DNA of 37,322 nt from a virus: positions 1 through 37,322 of IMG/VR virus record IMGVR_UViG_3300034095_001158, one strand, 5' to 3'. Under the pieces are notes generated by a model. The model searched no databases, was not told where the DNA came from, and saw nothing but the letters and a program-made list of their open reading frames with translations. The first letter of the stretch is position 1. Each line of letters opens with the position of its first letter. Below, piece after piece: positions 14,484 through 23,552 of this stretch. Position numbers and translations under genes: made by a program.

Positions 14484-14906
14484 TTATTTATCTCTTACAA
14501 TTTTCTGTCCCGACAATAGAAATTTTTCTAGTTGTAGTATTGACATGCTTTTGCACATTTCTAATATTTCACTTGTTTTTAAATATTTTTCCGTGTCATC
14601 ACGATGCCACATATTTTCCATCACAGTTGTCCATTCTAAATTATTTACTGTGTTATTCTTTTTGTTTTTGTCTTTGTGATTAACTACTAGTGCTTTGTTT
14701 GTGGTCGGGATGAACACCTCTGCTACTAACCGATGGATATAGCTAGTATATCGTTTTTTGCCATCTGATAAACATACTAATTCATATCCCCAATTGTTAA
14801 CGCATACTTTTAGTAATTTTACTTTTCCATTTTTTGTAGACTTAATTTTACCGTAATTGCTGACTTCATATTTAGGTATTCTTTCAAGCGTTTTCCACTC
14901 TTCCAT
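14484..14906 (-). CDS. HNH homing endonuclease with NUMOD4 domain
   Basis: A 140-residue homing endonuclease. The N-terminal EEWKTLERIPKYEVSNYGKI (residues 2-21) is the NUMOD4 module. The HNH part follows: YIHRLVAEVFIP (His58), LVVNHKDKNKKNNTVNNLEW (Asn76, His77, Asp79, Asn89, Leu90, Glu91, Trp92). The C-terminal 40 residues are short and lack a clear helix-turn-helix module, so the protein is near the small end for the family (often 150-180). It sits immediately upstream of gp55 and divergent from the baseplate operon. A GATAAATA octamer and AAGGGGAT lie upstream of the ATG. Confidence 0.88.
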   Translation of the reverse strand: MEEWKTLERIPKYEVSNYGKIKSTKNGKVKLLKVCVNNWGYELVCLSDGKKRYTSYIHRLVAEVFIPTTNKALVVNHKDKNKKNNTVNNLEWTTVMENMWHRDDTEKYLKTSEILEMCKSMSILQLEKFLLSGQKIVRDK

Positions 14907-14926
14907 AATGCATCCCCTTGTACATT

Positions 14927-14934
14927 TATTTATC
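14927..14934 (-). promoter_or_regulatory. Late-promoter-like octamer for the HNH gene
   Basis: Minus-strand GATAAATA, about 20 bases upstream of the ATG at 14906, with AAGGGG as ribosome site between them. Spacing fits a normal short-leader late transcript. Confidence 0.5.
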
Positions 14935-14975
14935 TAAATATTTTATTTTTATTCTAAATGCTGATATTTTGGAAT

Positions 14976-14983
14976 GCTAAATA
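14976..14983 (+). promoter_or_regulatory. Late-promoter-like octamer for the baseplate operon
   Basis: GCTAAATA on the plus strand, 26 bases upstream of the first baseplate gene's ATG (15010). AAGGA (14993-14997) follows. It makes this intergenic space a second divergent late-promoter region. Confidence 0.5.
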
Positions 14984-15009
14984 GATAAGAAGAAGGATAA
15001 TAATATTAT

Positions 15010-17178
15010 ATGGCAACAACAGGAGCAAATACCTCATCGCAATGGAGAACAGCCGCACTCAATGCTTCAGATGCTGCTTATAAGGCTGATATCAGCGCCT
15101 TTAAAGCAGAACAAGCGGTCCTAGATGCAGAACGTGATGCAAAATTTGCTATCGTAACTTTAGATCGTGCAAAAGTGACCGGTGATGCTGTTGAAATAGG
15201 GCGGGCGCAACGACAATTACAAGCTGCTAATAATAAAGTGACTCAACAACAAGTTGTAGCCTCCGAATACCGAACTCAGTCAAATAATGCCAACACAGCC
15301 GCCGATGCAGCGGAAGCGTTGGAAGCTAAGAATAGCGGACTTACCCCAACTACGACCCCTCCAGCAACAGCTACTCCGGGGCAACCAGCTACAACATATA
15401 TTCCTACTCCAGAAATTGAACAAGCAACAAGTCCTGCTCCGGCGTTAACTACTAATTATCAAGCAAATGCAAAGGTAGTTACTACTACCACGACAACTAA
15501 TACTTCAGTAACTGAGACTACAGGCGGTAATATTACGACTAGATATAGTTTTGCCCCCATTGAGACTGAGGCTAGTAAAACTCTTGACGCACAAGGTGAC
15601 CGGGCTACTAAAGAAGCAGATTTGTTTCGCCGTACCCCAAACACTGCTTTTAATAATAGAGCATTAGATCGTGGTCTTGCGGAAGGAACTATTACACAAG
15701 CACAATACGATACAATTAAAAGTGCGACACCAGCCGAAAGATTGGCATTAGCTGATGAAGCTTCCACGAGAGCCAAAAAATTATATGATCAAGCTAATGC
15801 AGAAAAAATTAAGGTACCTCCACAGACAGTAGTTACTAATCAACCCAATACGAGTGAAGTAACAGTTGATAATGCGGAAACTACAAGTGTAGCAACAGCA
15901 ACAGTTACCGGCACAATTCCAGGGACTAATGTAGCGACGGCTACAGTAGACGGACAGGAGTATCAAGTAACAAAAAATATTGCTGAAAATACCTCTACTT
16001 ACACAGCCATAGACAATGCAGCAGTCTCGGTAAGAGTCCCGACAACTAATATTGAAAATGCTGCACCAATTCCAATCAATGTAGCACAAAATTCTGATCC
16101 TGAAGGCAACGCAAATATACAAGAACAAAATGCTAGGCCGCAAAAACAAACTCAAGATGCCGATCCAGAGGGCAATGCAAATATTGAAGAACAATATGCT
16201 AGACCGCAAAAACAACCTCAAGATGCTGATCCAGAAGGCACTGCAAATATACAAGAACAAAATGCGGCTGCAAATGCGGAAGCAATAAGCAATGCAGGTG
16301 AATTAGGCAATAGGTCAGTGTCAGGTTTAACTACAAAAAAATTAAACACAGCAAAACAGGCTACACTACAAGATGCAGTAAACTTCCAAAACAAAGCAGA
16401 CTGGCGGGTAAGATTAAGTTTAAGTCCCGGGGCAAAGTATTTGTATAAAGCTACTCCACCTGGAATATTAGCACCATTAATAGCAACAGATGGGGTCATC
16501 TTCCCATATACTCCTGCGATATCAGTAAGTTATGTAGCAAATTATGACCCTACTGAATTAACACATTCAAATTATAAGTTCTTCACTTATCGCGGCAGCG
16601 CAGTTGACTCGGTTACGATTGGGTGTGATTTTACTGCACAGGATACCTTTGAAGCACAATATGTACTAGCAGTAATACATTTCTTTAGATCAATCACTAA
16701 AATGTTTTATGGGCAAGATTTAAATCCCCGTAACGGCACCCCTCCGCCATTGTGTTATTTGAGTGGATTAGGTGCATTTCAATTTGACGCCCATCCATTG
16801 GCAATTACAGCTTTTACCTACACTTTGCCCACCGAAGTTGATTATATACAAGCTGGGAGTGATTTTGCCCCGGCAGGGGTCAATAGACAAAACAATCCTG
16901 CACAAGGTAAACCCGGAGAAAGTGAAATGGCACAAGCAGGTGCTAGTAGAATGGATAGTAGTGGCATTAATGCAGGTGCCACAGTATCATCACCTGTTTG
17001 GCAAACTACTAATGTTGGAACAAAGGAAGCGACATATGTTCCTACCAAGATAAGTCTTAGTATTACCGCAGTGCCAATTGTAACTAGAAATGATATTAGT
17101 AATAGATTTAGTTTGGAAAAATATGCAACAGGTTCCTTGTTAAGAGGATCACGCAACGCAGGTGGAGGAATTTGGTAA
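15010..17178 (+). CDS. Baseplate tail-tube cap protein (gp48/gp54-like) with large disordered insert
   Basis: A 722-residue protein. The C-terminal third (from about residue 455) looks like the T4-like tube-cap group: DWRVRLSLSPGAKYLY, GVIFPYTPAISVSYVANYDP, a TAQDTFEAQYVLAVIHFFRS core, MFYGQDLNPRN and PPPLCYLSGLGAFQFDAHP, ending in LPTEVDYIQ and a Gly-rich tail. In T4 these proteins seed tube polymerisation on the baseplate hub. The N-terminal 440 residues are Ala/Thr/Gln/Asn-rich: a coiled-coil-like Ala-rich start, a Thr/Pro-rich linker, and three 22-residue repeats. T4 gp48 and gp54 are about 320-360 residues, so half of this protein is additional. It opens the plus-strand baseplate run, with a GGAGGA near its end serving gp53. 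Confidence 0.68.
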   Translation: MATTGANTSSQWRTAALNASDAAYKADISAFKAEQAVLDAERDAKFAIVTLDRAKVTGDAVEIGRAQRQLQAANNKVTQQQVVASEYRTQSNNANTAADAAEALEAKNSGLTPTTTPPATATPGQPATTYIPTPEIEQATSPAPALTTNYQANAKVVTTTTTTNTSVTETTGGNITTRYSFAPIETEASKTLDAQGDRATKEADLFRRTPNTAFNNRALDRGLAEGTITQAQYDTIKSATPAERLALADEASTRAKKLYDQANAEKIKVPPQTVVTNQPNTSEVTVDNAETTSVATATVTGTIPGTNVATATVDGQEYQVTKNIAENTSTYTAIDNAAVSVRVPTTNIENAAPIPINVAQNSDPEGNANIQEQNARPQKQTQDADPEGNANIEEQYARPQKQPQDADPEGTANIQEQNAAANAEAISNAGELGNRSVSGLTTKKLNTAKQATLQDAVNFQNKADWRVRLSLSPGAKYLYKATPPGILAPLIATDGVIFPYTPAISVSYVANYDPTELTHSNYKFFTYRGSAVDSVTIGCDFTAQDTFEAQYVLAVIHFFRSITKMFYGQDLNPRNGTPPPLCYLSGLGAFQFDAHPLAITAFTYTLPTEVDYIQAGSDFAPAGVNRQNNPAQGKPGESEMAQAGASRMDSSGINAGATVSSPVWQTTNVGTKEATYVPTKISLSITAVPIVTRNDISNRFSLEKYATGSLLRGSRNAGGGIW
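16096..16266 (+). repeat. 66-base tandem repeat in tube-cap gene
   Basis: Copies begin at 16096, 16162 and 16228 (the third partial), coding for DPEGNANIQEQNARPQKQ-type units of 22 residues, rich in Gln, Asn and Pro. The spacing is exactly 66 bases, so the reading frame is kept. The copies differ by a few substitutions. Confidence 0.85.
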
Positions 17179-17489
17179 TGCCAGCAAATAATTTATACCC
17201 AGCAACAAGTCCATATTATTTTACTGAAATAGTAAATAATAACTTTTTGGATGTTATGGTTAATAGGCCTAGCCCTATGCAACCTTCGGATATTTATTGG
17301 GAGATAACTTCAGTTTATGAATATAGACCCGATACATTAGCATATGACTTATACAGTGACAGTAGATTATGGTGGGTGTTTGCAAGTAGAAATCCAAACA
17401 GATTAAAAGATCCATATTTTGATTTTACCGCCGGGACAGGAATATATTTACCTAAACTGGATATGATAAAACAAGTTTTGGGAATTTAA
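17178..17489 (+). CDS. 53: Baseplate wedge protein gp53
   Basis: A 103-residue gp53-type wedge protein. Characteristic stretches are YFTEIVNNNFLDVMVNRPSP, IYWEITSVYEYRPDTLAYDL and SRLWWVFASRNPNRLKDPYF, ending in a GTGIYLP-KLD segment. In T4, gp53 joins neighbouring wedges around the hub (T4 gp53 is about 196 residues; short forms are usual in marine relatives). The ATG at 17178 overlaps the previous stop (TAATG) and has GGAGGA eight bases upstream, preferred over a TTG two codons earlier. Confidence 0.88.
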   Translation: MPANNLYPATSPYYFTEIVNNNFLDVMVNRPSPMQPSDIYWEITSVYEYRPDTLAYDLYSDSRLWWVFASRNPNRLKDPYFDFTAGTGIYLPKLDMIKQVLGI

Positions 17490-17490
17490 G

Positions 17491-20061
17491 ATGGCTGACA
17501 ATTTAGCGTTTGATGACCAAAGTAATCCTGCCCAATCAGGTGGAACTTCTACCGTATCAAATAGTAGTCCTCCACCGGGCGCACCGGTAGAAGCATCTCC
17601 CACTACTCCAGCAGGTAAATCAGGCACCACCGCAGCAACACCTGCAACAAACACCCCGGGCAAAAGAATACAAAATCCCTTAGGTAATTTTTCAAGTTAT
17701 ACATATCAAATATCTTTGTATATGATAACACCTGATGCGTATGATGCTTTTATTCAATCAGGTAGGAAAGATATCAACGCAATTAATAACCTAGCTCCTG
17801 GTGCAAACACACCTGAGGCAGCTGCAAGAGATATCAGAGACAATCAATCTGATGCAGAAACACAAAGACTTCTTAACGCGGGAACTAGAGGCACTACTAC
17901 TTCTCCACCGTCCTCTTCTAGTGCTAATGCATCTACTACTCAATATACTAATGGTGTTTATCTAGTAGCACAAAGTGGCGGTATTAATAATACCACACAA
18001 AAGCGTGCCCCCGGCTTCGATGTAGATTACTACATTGATGACTTGAAAATAACTCAAGCTATCAATGGTAAGGATACGCTTAGTTCAACAAATGTTTTCA
18101 ACACTTCTTTTACTATAACTGAACCATATGGTTTTTCATTTATTACACGATTGCGTAATGCTGCTACCGAGTTAGCAAAAGTTTCTAGGTCTAAGAATTA
18201 TAAAGATATAAAAAATCCATCACGACAATTCTTTATGTTGGGTATTAGATTCTTGGGATATGATAAAGATGGCTATATCATTGACCCTTCAAAAATCCCA
18301 AGTTCAGATGGTGACCCGCAAGGCAATGCATTTGGACTATATGAAAGATTCTATGATATTATCATTACTGAAATGAAATTTAGAATTGACGGAAAAGCTG
18401 TAATATACAATATCAAAGCAGCTAACCCCGCTAGCGGTGCATTTGGAACTAAAAGAGGGTTTGTAGATACAGGGGCATCTATATTAGGAGCAACTGTATA
18501 CGATGCATTGATGGGCGGAAAAGAATCAGCTGGAACTAAACCCGGCGAGTCAGCATCTACTACCCCGACCCAACTTGGGGCTATTGGATTGCTTACTAAG
18601 TTAAACAAAGATCAACAAAAGCTACTTACTAATAAATCAATTGGAATCGCAAATGAATGGGATGTGGTATTTTTAGGTGATGCCAATACATTGATAAAAG
18701 ATGCAAGTATTGTAGATAAAGCTGTGTTAGACAAAAGAGTTTGGGCCATGACTAACAATATTAAAAAGACTTCAGACTCTACTGTTGCAACTGAAGAAAG
18801 CAGCACACCTAATAATTCTGTTAGACAAATCACTTTTACTAAAGGTGGTTCAATATTACAATGTGTTAACCAAATTATTTTACAAAGTGATTATTTGTTG
18901 AATGCACTAAAAACAGCTTATATTTCAACGACCGAACCCGAGGAAGGCGGAAAAAATCCAGAACAAAACATTCCACAAGAAGTAAGAATCAGGTGGTATA
19001 CAATGCACGCCGAAATAAAGAACTTGGGCTGGGATATACTCCAACAAGATTTTGCATATAAAACGACTTTTATAATTCAGCCATATGAAACCCCCGTTGT
19101 TGTAGCACCTGGGGCAAAACCTGGGGCAAAATATTATGGCCCGCATAAACGATATGAATATTGGTTTACTGGAAAGAATAGTGAGATATTATCCTATGAA
19201 CAGCAAATGGATAACACCTTCTTTACTGTAGCAGTATCCGCAAAGGATACTACACCAGAAACAAACACCGGCACATCTACTGTGATAGGTAAAGAATCAG
19301 GGCAACCTGATCAAGGAGCATTGGGTTTAGGATTACAATCACAAAATGCATATATGACGAGTTTGTATGATCCTGGTACATATGCAAGTGCAAAGATAAA
19401 AGTATTGGGGGATCCTGACTTTTTAATGCAACCCGCTCCTAGTAGCATAAACTCATTCTATGATAAATTTTACGGCACTGATGGGTATACGATAAATCCC
19501 AACGGTGGACAAGTGTTTATTGAAATCAATTTCAAAGAACCAAAAGATTATCAAAATAGCACAGGGTTATTGAGTATTAATCAATCAATATATTTTTGGA
19601 GCTACCCTGCAGATATACAAAAAGAACTAGATAGTAGAGGCGGTGGTGTTAGTTATATGGTTACAACAGTTGTTAGTACTTTTAGTAAAGGTAAGTTTGA
19701 ACAGGAATTAGCCTGCAATATTAATACATTTGGAAATCGTTCAGCTTCAGCCGCAGCCGCAGCCGCAGGTAGAAACCAAACTACTGCAACCGCAGCTAGA
19801 ACAGGTGTAGATTTAACTGCGGAAAGCGGCGCTGCCGCAAGGACTGCATTTGCTGCTACTGATCCTAGACTAATAAATGGCCCGGCACCAACTGCCAATG
19901 GCTCGGCTAGTGTTCAGTCAACTACTGATTATGGTGATCAATATGGGCCAGGGGGCGATGCAGCTATGACAGCCCAAGCAGCAGCCAGACCACATGAAAA
20001 TCAAACAGTAACTCAAAAAGGAGTACAGGATGATGACGCAGGACAGACCGGCCCAAGATAA
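17491..20061 (+). CDS. Large baseplate protein, hub candidate
   Basis: An 856-residue structural protein starting one base after the gp53 stop. The first 60 residues are Ser/Pro/Thr-rich and disordered; then NPLGNFSSYTYQISLYMITP begins the folded part. Mid-protein stretches such as GFDVDYYIDDLKITQ, FTITEPYGFSFITRLRNAA, FFMLGIRFLGYDKDG, and later FTKGGSILQCVNQIILQSDYL resemble large baseplate or hub proteins of marine T4-like phages. The C-terminal 130 residues are Ala/Thr/Gln-rich. Its place directly before the gp5-like spike is where a gp27-like hub would be expected, but T4 gp27 is only 391 residues and I cannot show homology, so the hub role is inferred from context. Confidence 0.55.
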   Translation: MADNLAFDDQSNPAQSGGTSTVSNSSPPPGAPVEASPTTPAGKSGTTAATPATNTPGKRIQNPLGNFSSYTYQISLYMITPDAYDAFIQSGRKDINAINNLAPGANTPEAAARDIRDNQSDAETQRLLNAGTRGTTTSPPSSSSANASTTQYTNGVYLVAQSGGINNTTQKRAPGFDVDYYIDDLKITQAINGKDTLSSTNVFNTSFTITEPYGFSFITRLRNAATELAKVSRSKNYKDIKNPSRQFFMLGIRFLGYDKDGYIIDPSKIPSSDGDPQGNAFGLYERFYDIIITEMKFRIDGKAVIYNIKAANPASGAFGTKRGFVDTGASILGATVYDALMGGKESAGTKPGESASTTPTQLGAIGLLTKLNKDQQKLLTNKSIGIANEWDVVFLGDANTLIKDASIVDKAVLDKRVWAMTNNIKKTSDSTVATEESSTPNNSVRQITFTKGGSILQCVNQIILQSDYLLNALKTAYISTTEPEEGGKNPEQNIPQEVRIRWYTMHAEIKNLGWDILQQDFAYKTTFIIQPYETPVVVAPGAKPGAKYYGPHKRYEYWFTGKNSEILSYEQQMDNTFFTVAVSAKDTTPETNTGTSTVIGKESGQPDQGALGLGLQSQNAYMTSLYDPGTYASAKIKVLGDPDFLMQPAPSSINSFYDKFYGTDGYTINPNGGQVFIEINFKEPKDYQNSTGLLSINQSIYFWSYPADIQKELDSRGGGVSYMVTTVVSTFSKGKFEQELACNINTFGNRSASAAAAAAGRNQTTATAARTGVDLTAESGAAARTAFAATDPRLINGPAPTANGSASVQSTTDYGDQYGPGGDAAMTAQAAARPHENQTVTQKGVQDDDAGQTGPR

Positions 20062-20088
20062 AGATGATGAAGCAAGATACAATTAATT

Positions 20089-21540
20089 ATGGCACAAGAT
20101 TATTTTAAACCAAGAGGACAACTTCCAGCAAGTAAACCAGATGCCGGTGGCGGGGTAATACGTAATACACCCACACTTGCGGTTGTTAAAAACAACATTG
20201 ATGCTACCCGAGGCGGTAGAATTCAAGTATATCTATCAGATTTTGGTGCACCTGACTCAGATGATAGCTCAAGTTGGGTAACTGTAAGTTACATGAGCCC
20301 CTTCTTTGGTTCAACCCCTGCGTCTGGAAGTAGTGAATCTGATGGGTATGGAACTTATACACAAAATCCAAGTTCATATGGTATGTGGTACAGTCCTCCT
20401 GATTTAGGAAGCACGGTAATTTGTATCTTCATTAACGGAGATCCAAGTTATGGATATTATATCGGTGGTGTTCTACCACCTGAATTACTACAGATGATTC
20501 CTGCAATAGGGGCTTCACCTAATATCATATCAAATAGTGCTGAAGCCGAGGCGTTAGGTGGGGCAACACTTTTACCAGTGACTAATTTAAATACAAACAA
20601 TCCGGATATAACAAATGGTACAGCATTTTTAACTGCTGCCAAGCCAATTCATAGTTATAGTTCTTCTGTTTATTTTCAACAGGGATTGATTAGGGACCCT
20701 ATAAGAGGTCCAATATCAAGTAGCGCACTCCGTGAAAGCCCCTCACGAATTGGCTGGGGAGTCAGCACACCAGGTAGACCAATTTATCAAGGTGGGTTTA
20801 CTGACAATAATGTATTAACGAGTGGGGTTAAGTCGTCAACTGAATCTTTAAAATTAGTGTCACGCAGAGGCGGACATAGCATTGTTATGGATGATGGTGA
20901 TGTTGTTGGGAAAGATCAACTAATACGATTAAGAACCGCATTAGGTCATCAAATATTAATGAGCGACGATGGGCAAACATTGTTCATTATTCATTCTAAC
21001 GGACAAAGCTACATTGAATTAGGCAAAGAAGGTACTATTGATATGTACGCTACCAACAGTGTAAATATCAGGACTCAGGGTGATTTAAATTTACACGCAG
21101 ATAACAATATAAATATTAACGCTAAAAATGATTTAAATATAGCAGCCAATAACATTAAAATAAATGCTGAGGCTGATATTTCTTATCGTTCAGGTGGAAA
21201 CTTCAGTGGGTATACATTAGGCACATATACAGTTAAAGTTAATGGTGCAATGAGTATGAGCGCAAGTGGTGAGGGTTCTTATGCAAGCGCAGGAACTATG
21301 TTTGTTAATGGTAGCAAAATAAATTTAAACACTGGTTCGTCTTCAGTAACCCCAGTAGAAGTACCTAAAATACCTATAGTAACTCATACTGATACATTGT
21401 TTGACAAAATTAAAGGATGGTTAGCTGCACCCGGTTATCTATTGTCTATTGTAAGTAGGGCTCCTGCTCATGCTCCTTGGTCAAGTGCAAACCAAGGGGT
21501 TGATGTTAAAGTAAATAATAATAGTAGCGGGTCATTCTAA
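20089..21540 (+). CDS. 5: Baseplate central spike protein (gp5/VgrG-like), no lysozyme domain
   Basis: A 483-residue spike protein. Residues about 25-130 fit the OB-fold of gp5/VgrG proteins (TRGGRIQVYLSDFG, SSSWVTVSYMSPFFG, YGMWYSPPDLGSTVICIF, GDPSYGYYIG). Residues about 260-400 are the beta-prism stem: LRTALGHQILMSDDGQTLFI, then short repeating strands such as GDLNLHADNNININAKNDLN. In T4, gp5 also contains a lysozyme domain between these parts; here the link (about residues 135-255) has no ExxxxxxxxDxxxxT-type motif that I can find. The trimer would form the tip that pierces the outer membrane. Followed by two genes of unknown role. Confidence 0.8.
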   Translation: MAQDYFKPRGQLPASKPDAGGGVIRNTPTLAVVKNNIDATRGGRIQVYLSDFGAPDSDDSSSWVTVSYMSPFFGSTPASGSSESDGYGTYTQNPSSYGMWYSPPDLGSTVICIFINGDPSYGYYIGGVLPPELLQMIPAIGASPNIISNSAEAEALGGATLLPVTNLNTNNPDITNGTAFLTAAKPIHSYSSSVYFQQGLIRDPIRGPISSSALRESPSRIGWGVSTPGRPIYQGGFTDNNVLTSGVKSSTESLKLVSRRGGHSIVMDDGDVVGKDQLIRLRTALGHQILMSDDGQTLFIIHSNGQSYIELGKEGTIDMYATNSVNIRTQGDLNLHADNNININAKNDLNIAANNIKINAEADISYRSGGNFSGYTLGTYTVKVNGAMSMSASGEGSYASAGTMFVNGSKINLNTGSSSVTPVEVPKIPIVTHTDTLFDKIKGWLAAPGYLLSIVSRAPAHAPWSSANQGVDVKVNNNSSGSF

Positions 21541-22148
21541 TGCAATATAATCAAAGTCAAACTTATACCGATGCAGCAAGACTTCCACCAAACAATCCAG
21601 TTACGCTTGCAACTGCTGCCACTGTGCCTGCTATCGGAACAATTAGTAAATCATTAAATGCAGGGGTAACTGCTGCAATGATTGGCGGAACAGCAGCACA
21701 AGCCGCAGCAGCATATCCTGATGTAGTAGCAAATGGTACTGGAATTATTATAGATGCATCAGGAAATGTTAATGCTGGCATAGGTATACTAGCAAAAACA
21801 CCGCAACAACTTGAGGCCGCCGGTATATTAAAACCAGGAGCAGCTTCACTAGTTACTGGTTTGGTTCAGCGGGGAATGACTATAGAATCTGCCATGACAA
21901 ATAATTTGTTTACTGGAGTTTCTGGTGCTGAAAATTTACAAGCATTAATTAATAATACCGCTGCACAAACAGCCGCACAGATAATTAATTTTCAACAAGC
22001 ACAAACTGCAATGATGATGTCCGGTGCTATAATTGGCAATGAAGCACCAGGAGCCATAGCAGGTATAGTAAATGCTGCTGCATATGTTGGAGTAAAATCT
22101 ACAGTAGCATTCTTGCAAAACTCTACTAATATAGGTAATATACTATAA
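21540..22148 (+). CDS. Ala-rich structural protein of unknown function
   Basis: A 202-residue protein whose ATG shares a base with the previous stop and whose own stop overlaps the next start (TAATG), so it lies in a tight translational chain between spike and gp25. Composition is dominated by Ala, Asn, Thr, Gly and Ile. It is not secreted by any visible signal. Residues about 60-130 contain GIIIDASGNVNAGIGILAKT and LEAAGILKPGAASLVTGLVQ, which looks like the Ala/Gly-rich segments used in phage peptidoglycan-hub or pilot proteins. I do not recognise a family. A tail-tip or hub role is inferred from position alone. Confidence 0.6.
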   Translation: MQYNQSQTYTDAARLPPNNPVTLATAATVPAIGTISKSLNAGVTAAMIGGTAAQAAAAYPDVVANGTGIIIDASGNVNAGIGILAKTPQQLEAAGILKPGAASLVTGLVQRGMTIESAMTNNLFTGVSGAENLQALINNTAAQTAAQIINFQQAQTAMMMSGAIIGNEAPGAIAGIVNAAAYVGVKSTVAFLQNSTNIGNIL

Positions 22149-23545
22149 TGGCAACACTTCCTTCTATTGCTAATGTAGCAAGTGCAATAAGTTCAGGTAA
22201 TTTCTCATCTGCGCTAGCAATAACTACAGGTTCTGCGGGTTCCATTGTTACTTCTCTTAATGGCATGATATCGTCAATCCCTAGTATTCCAGGATTACCT
22301 AGTATTGACTCTTTACGAAATATTAAACCACCTGAAATTACTGGATTAGCAGGATTAGCCGATGCAGCAAAAGGAATATCAAAGTCTGCATTTGCTGCCA
22401 TATCAGATTCATTTAAACCACTACAAGCCGGCGTGCCCCAGAATTTAACAGCTATTAATTTAAAAAACAAGTTAGAACAGGTGGCAACTGACACTAAATC
22501 TGCAATCTCCCCGGTTGTAACTTCATTTACTAATATATTAAATAGCGCAGGAGTTGACATAGCAACCGGTAAAATACCCGCAGTTGAGGCAGCAGTTGCA
22601 TCGGGTGGGGTAGATGCAGGCTTGAGCGCATTATCAGGGGCAATGAGTAATGTGCCCGGTATGTCAGGTATAGTTAGTCCATCTGCAATTGCTAGTGGGG
22701 TAAGCAACTTGCCGGGCGGACAATCAGCACTGTCGTCCATCATAAACTCTAGTTCGTTAGCTATTAGTGGAATTTCTGACACCCTAAGTAGTCTTGGCAC
22801 AATAACTAAAAATGCAGCTAGTGCAGCACAAAATCAAATTAGTACAGCAACTGCAGGGTCAAGTTCACTGACAAGTTTATTGTCCGGTGATGCATTAATA
22901 GGAGCAGGGGCCACACTTAGCGGAGCACTAAGCAATCCCACCAGTCTGTTGAGTAGCGCAGCCAACAGCTTATCTACTATTCCTGGATTACCTAGTATTC
23001 CGGATTTACCCTCAATTAGTAGCTTGACGAAAGGCCTGCAATCTGGAAAGCAAGCACTATCATCACTAGTTTCAACTGGGCTATCACCTGCAGCGGCAGC
23101 AGCATTAACTGCAAGTATAAATTCACTAAGTACTGCAAGTCCTTTTCCTATAAAAATGCCAACCGTGGCTGAGAAAACAGTTGATAGAAGTGAAATATCT
23201 TCTCAAATCAATAATTTATTAGGTGACAAGAAAATACCATCTCCAAACTTTTCAGGATTATTTGCAAATACCAATACATCAAGTGCTGCTTTAGCAGAGC
23301 AAGATGTCGTACTGAAGCAAATTGCTGTATTAAGAGAACAACGCTACGATTTAGATAAAGAGGTGAGAAATACTAAGTACACGCTATCAAAGGCCAGGCA
23401 AACTTTGCCTCAGGGTGATCCGCAAATTACAATATTAGAAAATGCTGACGCAACAGCTAGACAAGCGTTAATAGATTTAGATGCAAAAATTGCTTCATTG
23501 CAACAACAACAACGGGCATCGGCAACATCAACACAAACTGCATAA
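22148..23545 (+). CDS. Ala/Ser-rich structural protein with C-terminal coiled coil
   Basis: A 465-residue protein of unknown family. Residues 1-330 are low-complexity and rich in Ser, Ala, Gly, Leu and Ile, with recurring SIPGLPSI-type segments near residues 45 and 280 (IPSIPGLPSIDSL and STIPGLPSIPDLPSISSL), probably a repeat-derived fold. Residues 380-460 are charged and helical (VLKQIAVLREQRYDLDKEVR, ALIDLDAKIASLQQQQ), a clear coiled-coil candidate for trimerisation. It is co-encoded with the spike and gp25 genes, with overlaps or a few bases between, so it is likely a baseplate or tail-tip part. Confidence 0.62.
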   Translation: MATLPSIANVASAISSGNFSSALAITTGSAGSIVTSLNGMISSIPSIPGLPSIDSLRNIKPPEITGLAGLADAAKGISKSAFAAISDSFKPLQAGVPQNLTAINLKNKLEQVATDTKSAISPVVTSFTNILNSAGVDIATGKIPAVEAAVASGGVDAGLSALSGAMSNVPGMSGIVSPSAIASGVSNLPGGQSALSSIINSSSLAISGISDTLSSLGTITKNAASAAQNQISTATAGSSSLTSLLSGDALIGAGATLSGALSNPTSLLSSAANSLSTIPGLPSIPDLPSISSLTKGLQSGKQALSSLVSTGLSPAAAAALTASINSLSTASPFPIKMPTVAEKTVDRSEISSQINNLLGDKKIPSPNFSGLFANTNTSSAALAEQDVVLKQIAVLREQRYDLDKEVRNTKYTLSKARQTLPQGDPQITILENADATARQALIDLDAKIASLQQQQRASATSTQTA

Positions 23546-23548
23546 ATA
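23541..23548 (+). promoter_or_regulatory. Late-promoter-like octamer before gp25
   Basis: CATAAATA ends four bases before the gp25 ATG and overlaps the previous stop codon. If used with T4 spacing, transcription would start at the ATG itself. It may be a coincidence of AT-rich sequence. Confidence 0.3.
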
Positions 23549-23552
23549 CATT

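Noticed and set aside
23481-23552. Upstream extension of gp25
   Set aside because: It overlaps the coiled-coil end of the previous gene and its Asn/His/Gln-rich sequence is a shadow of that repeat-like region.
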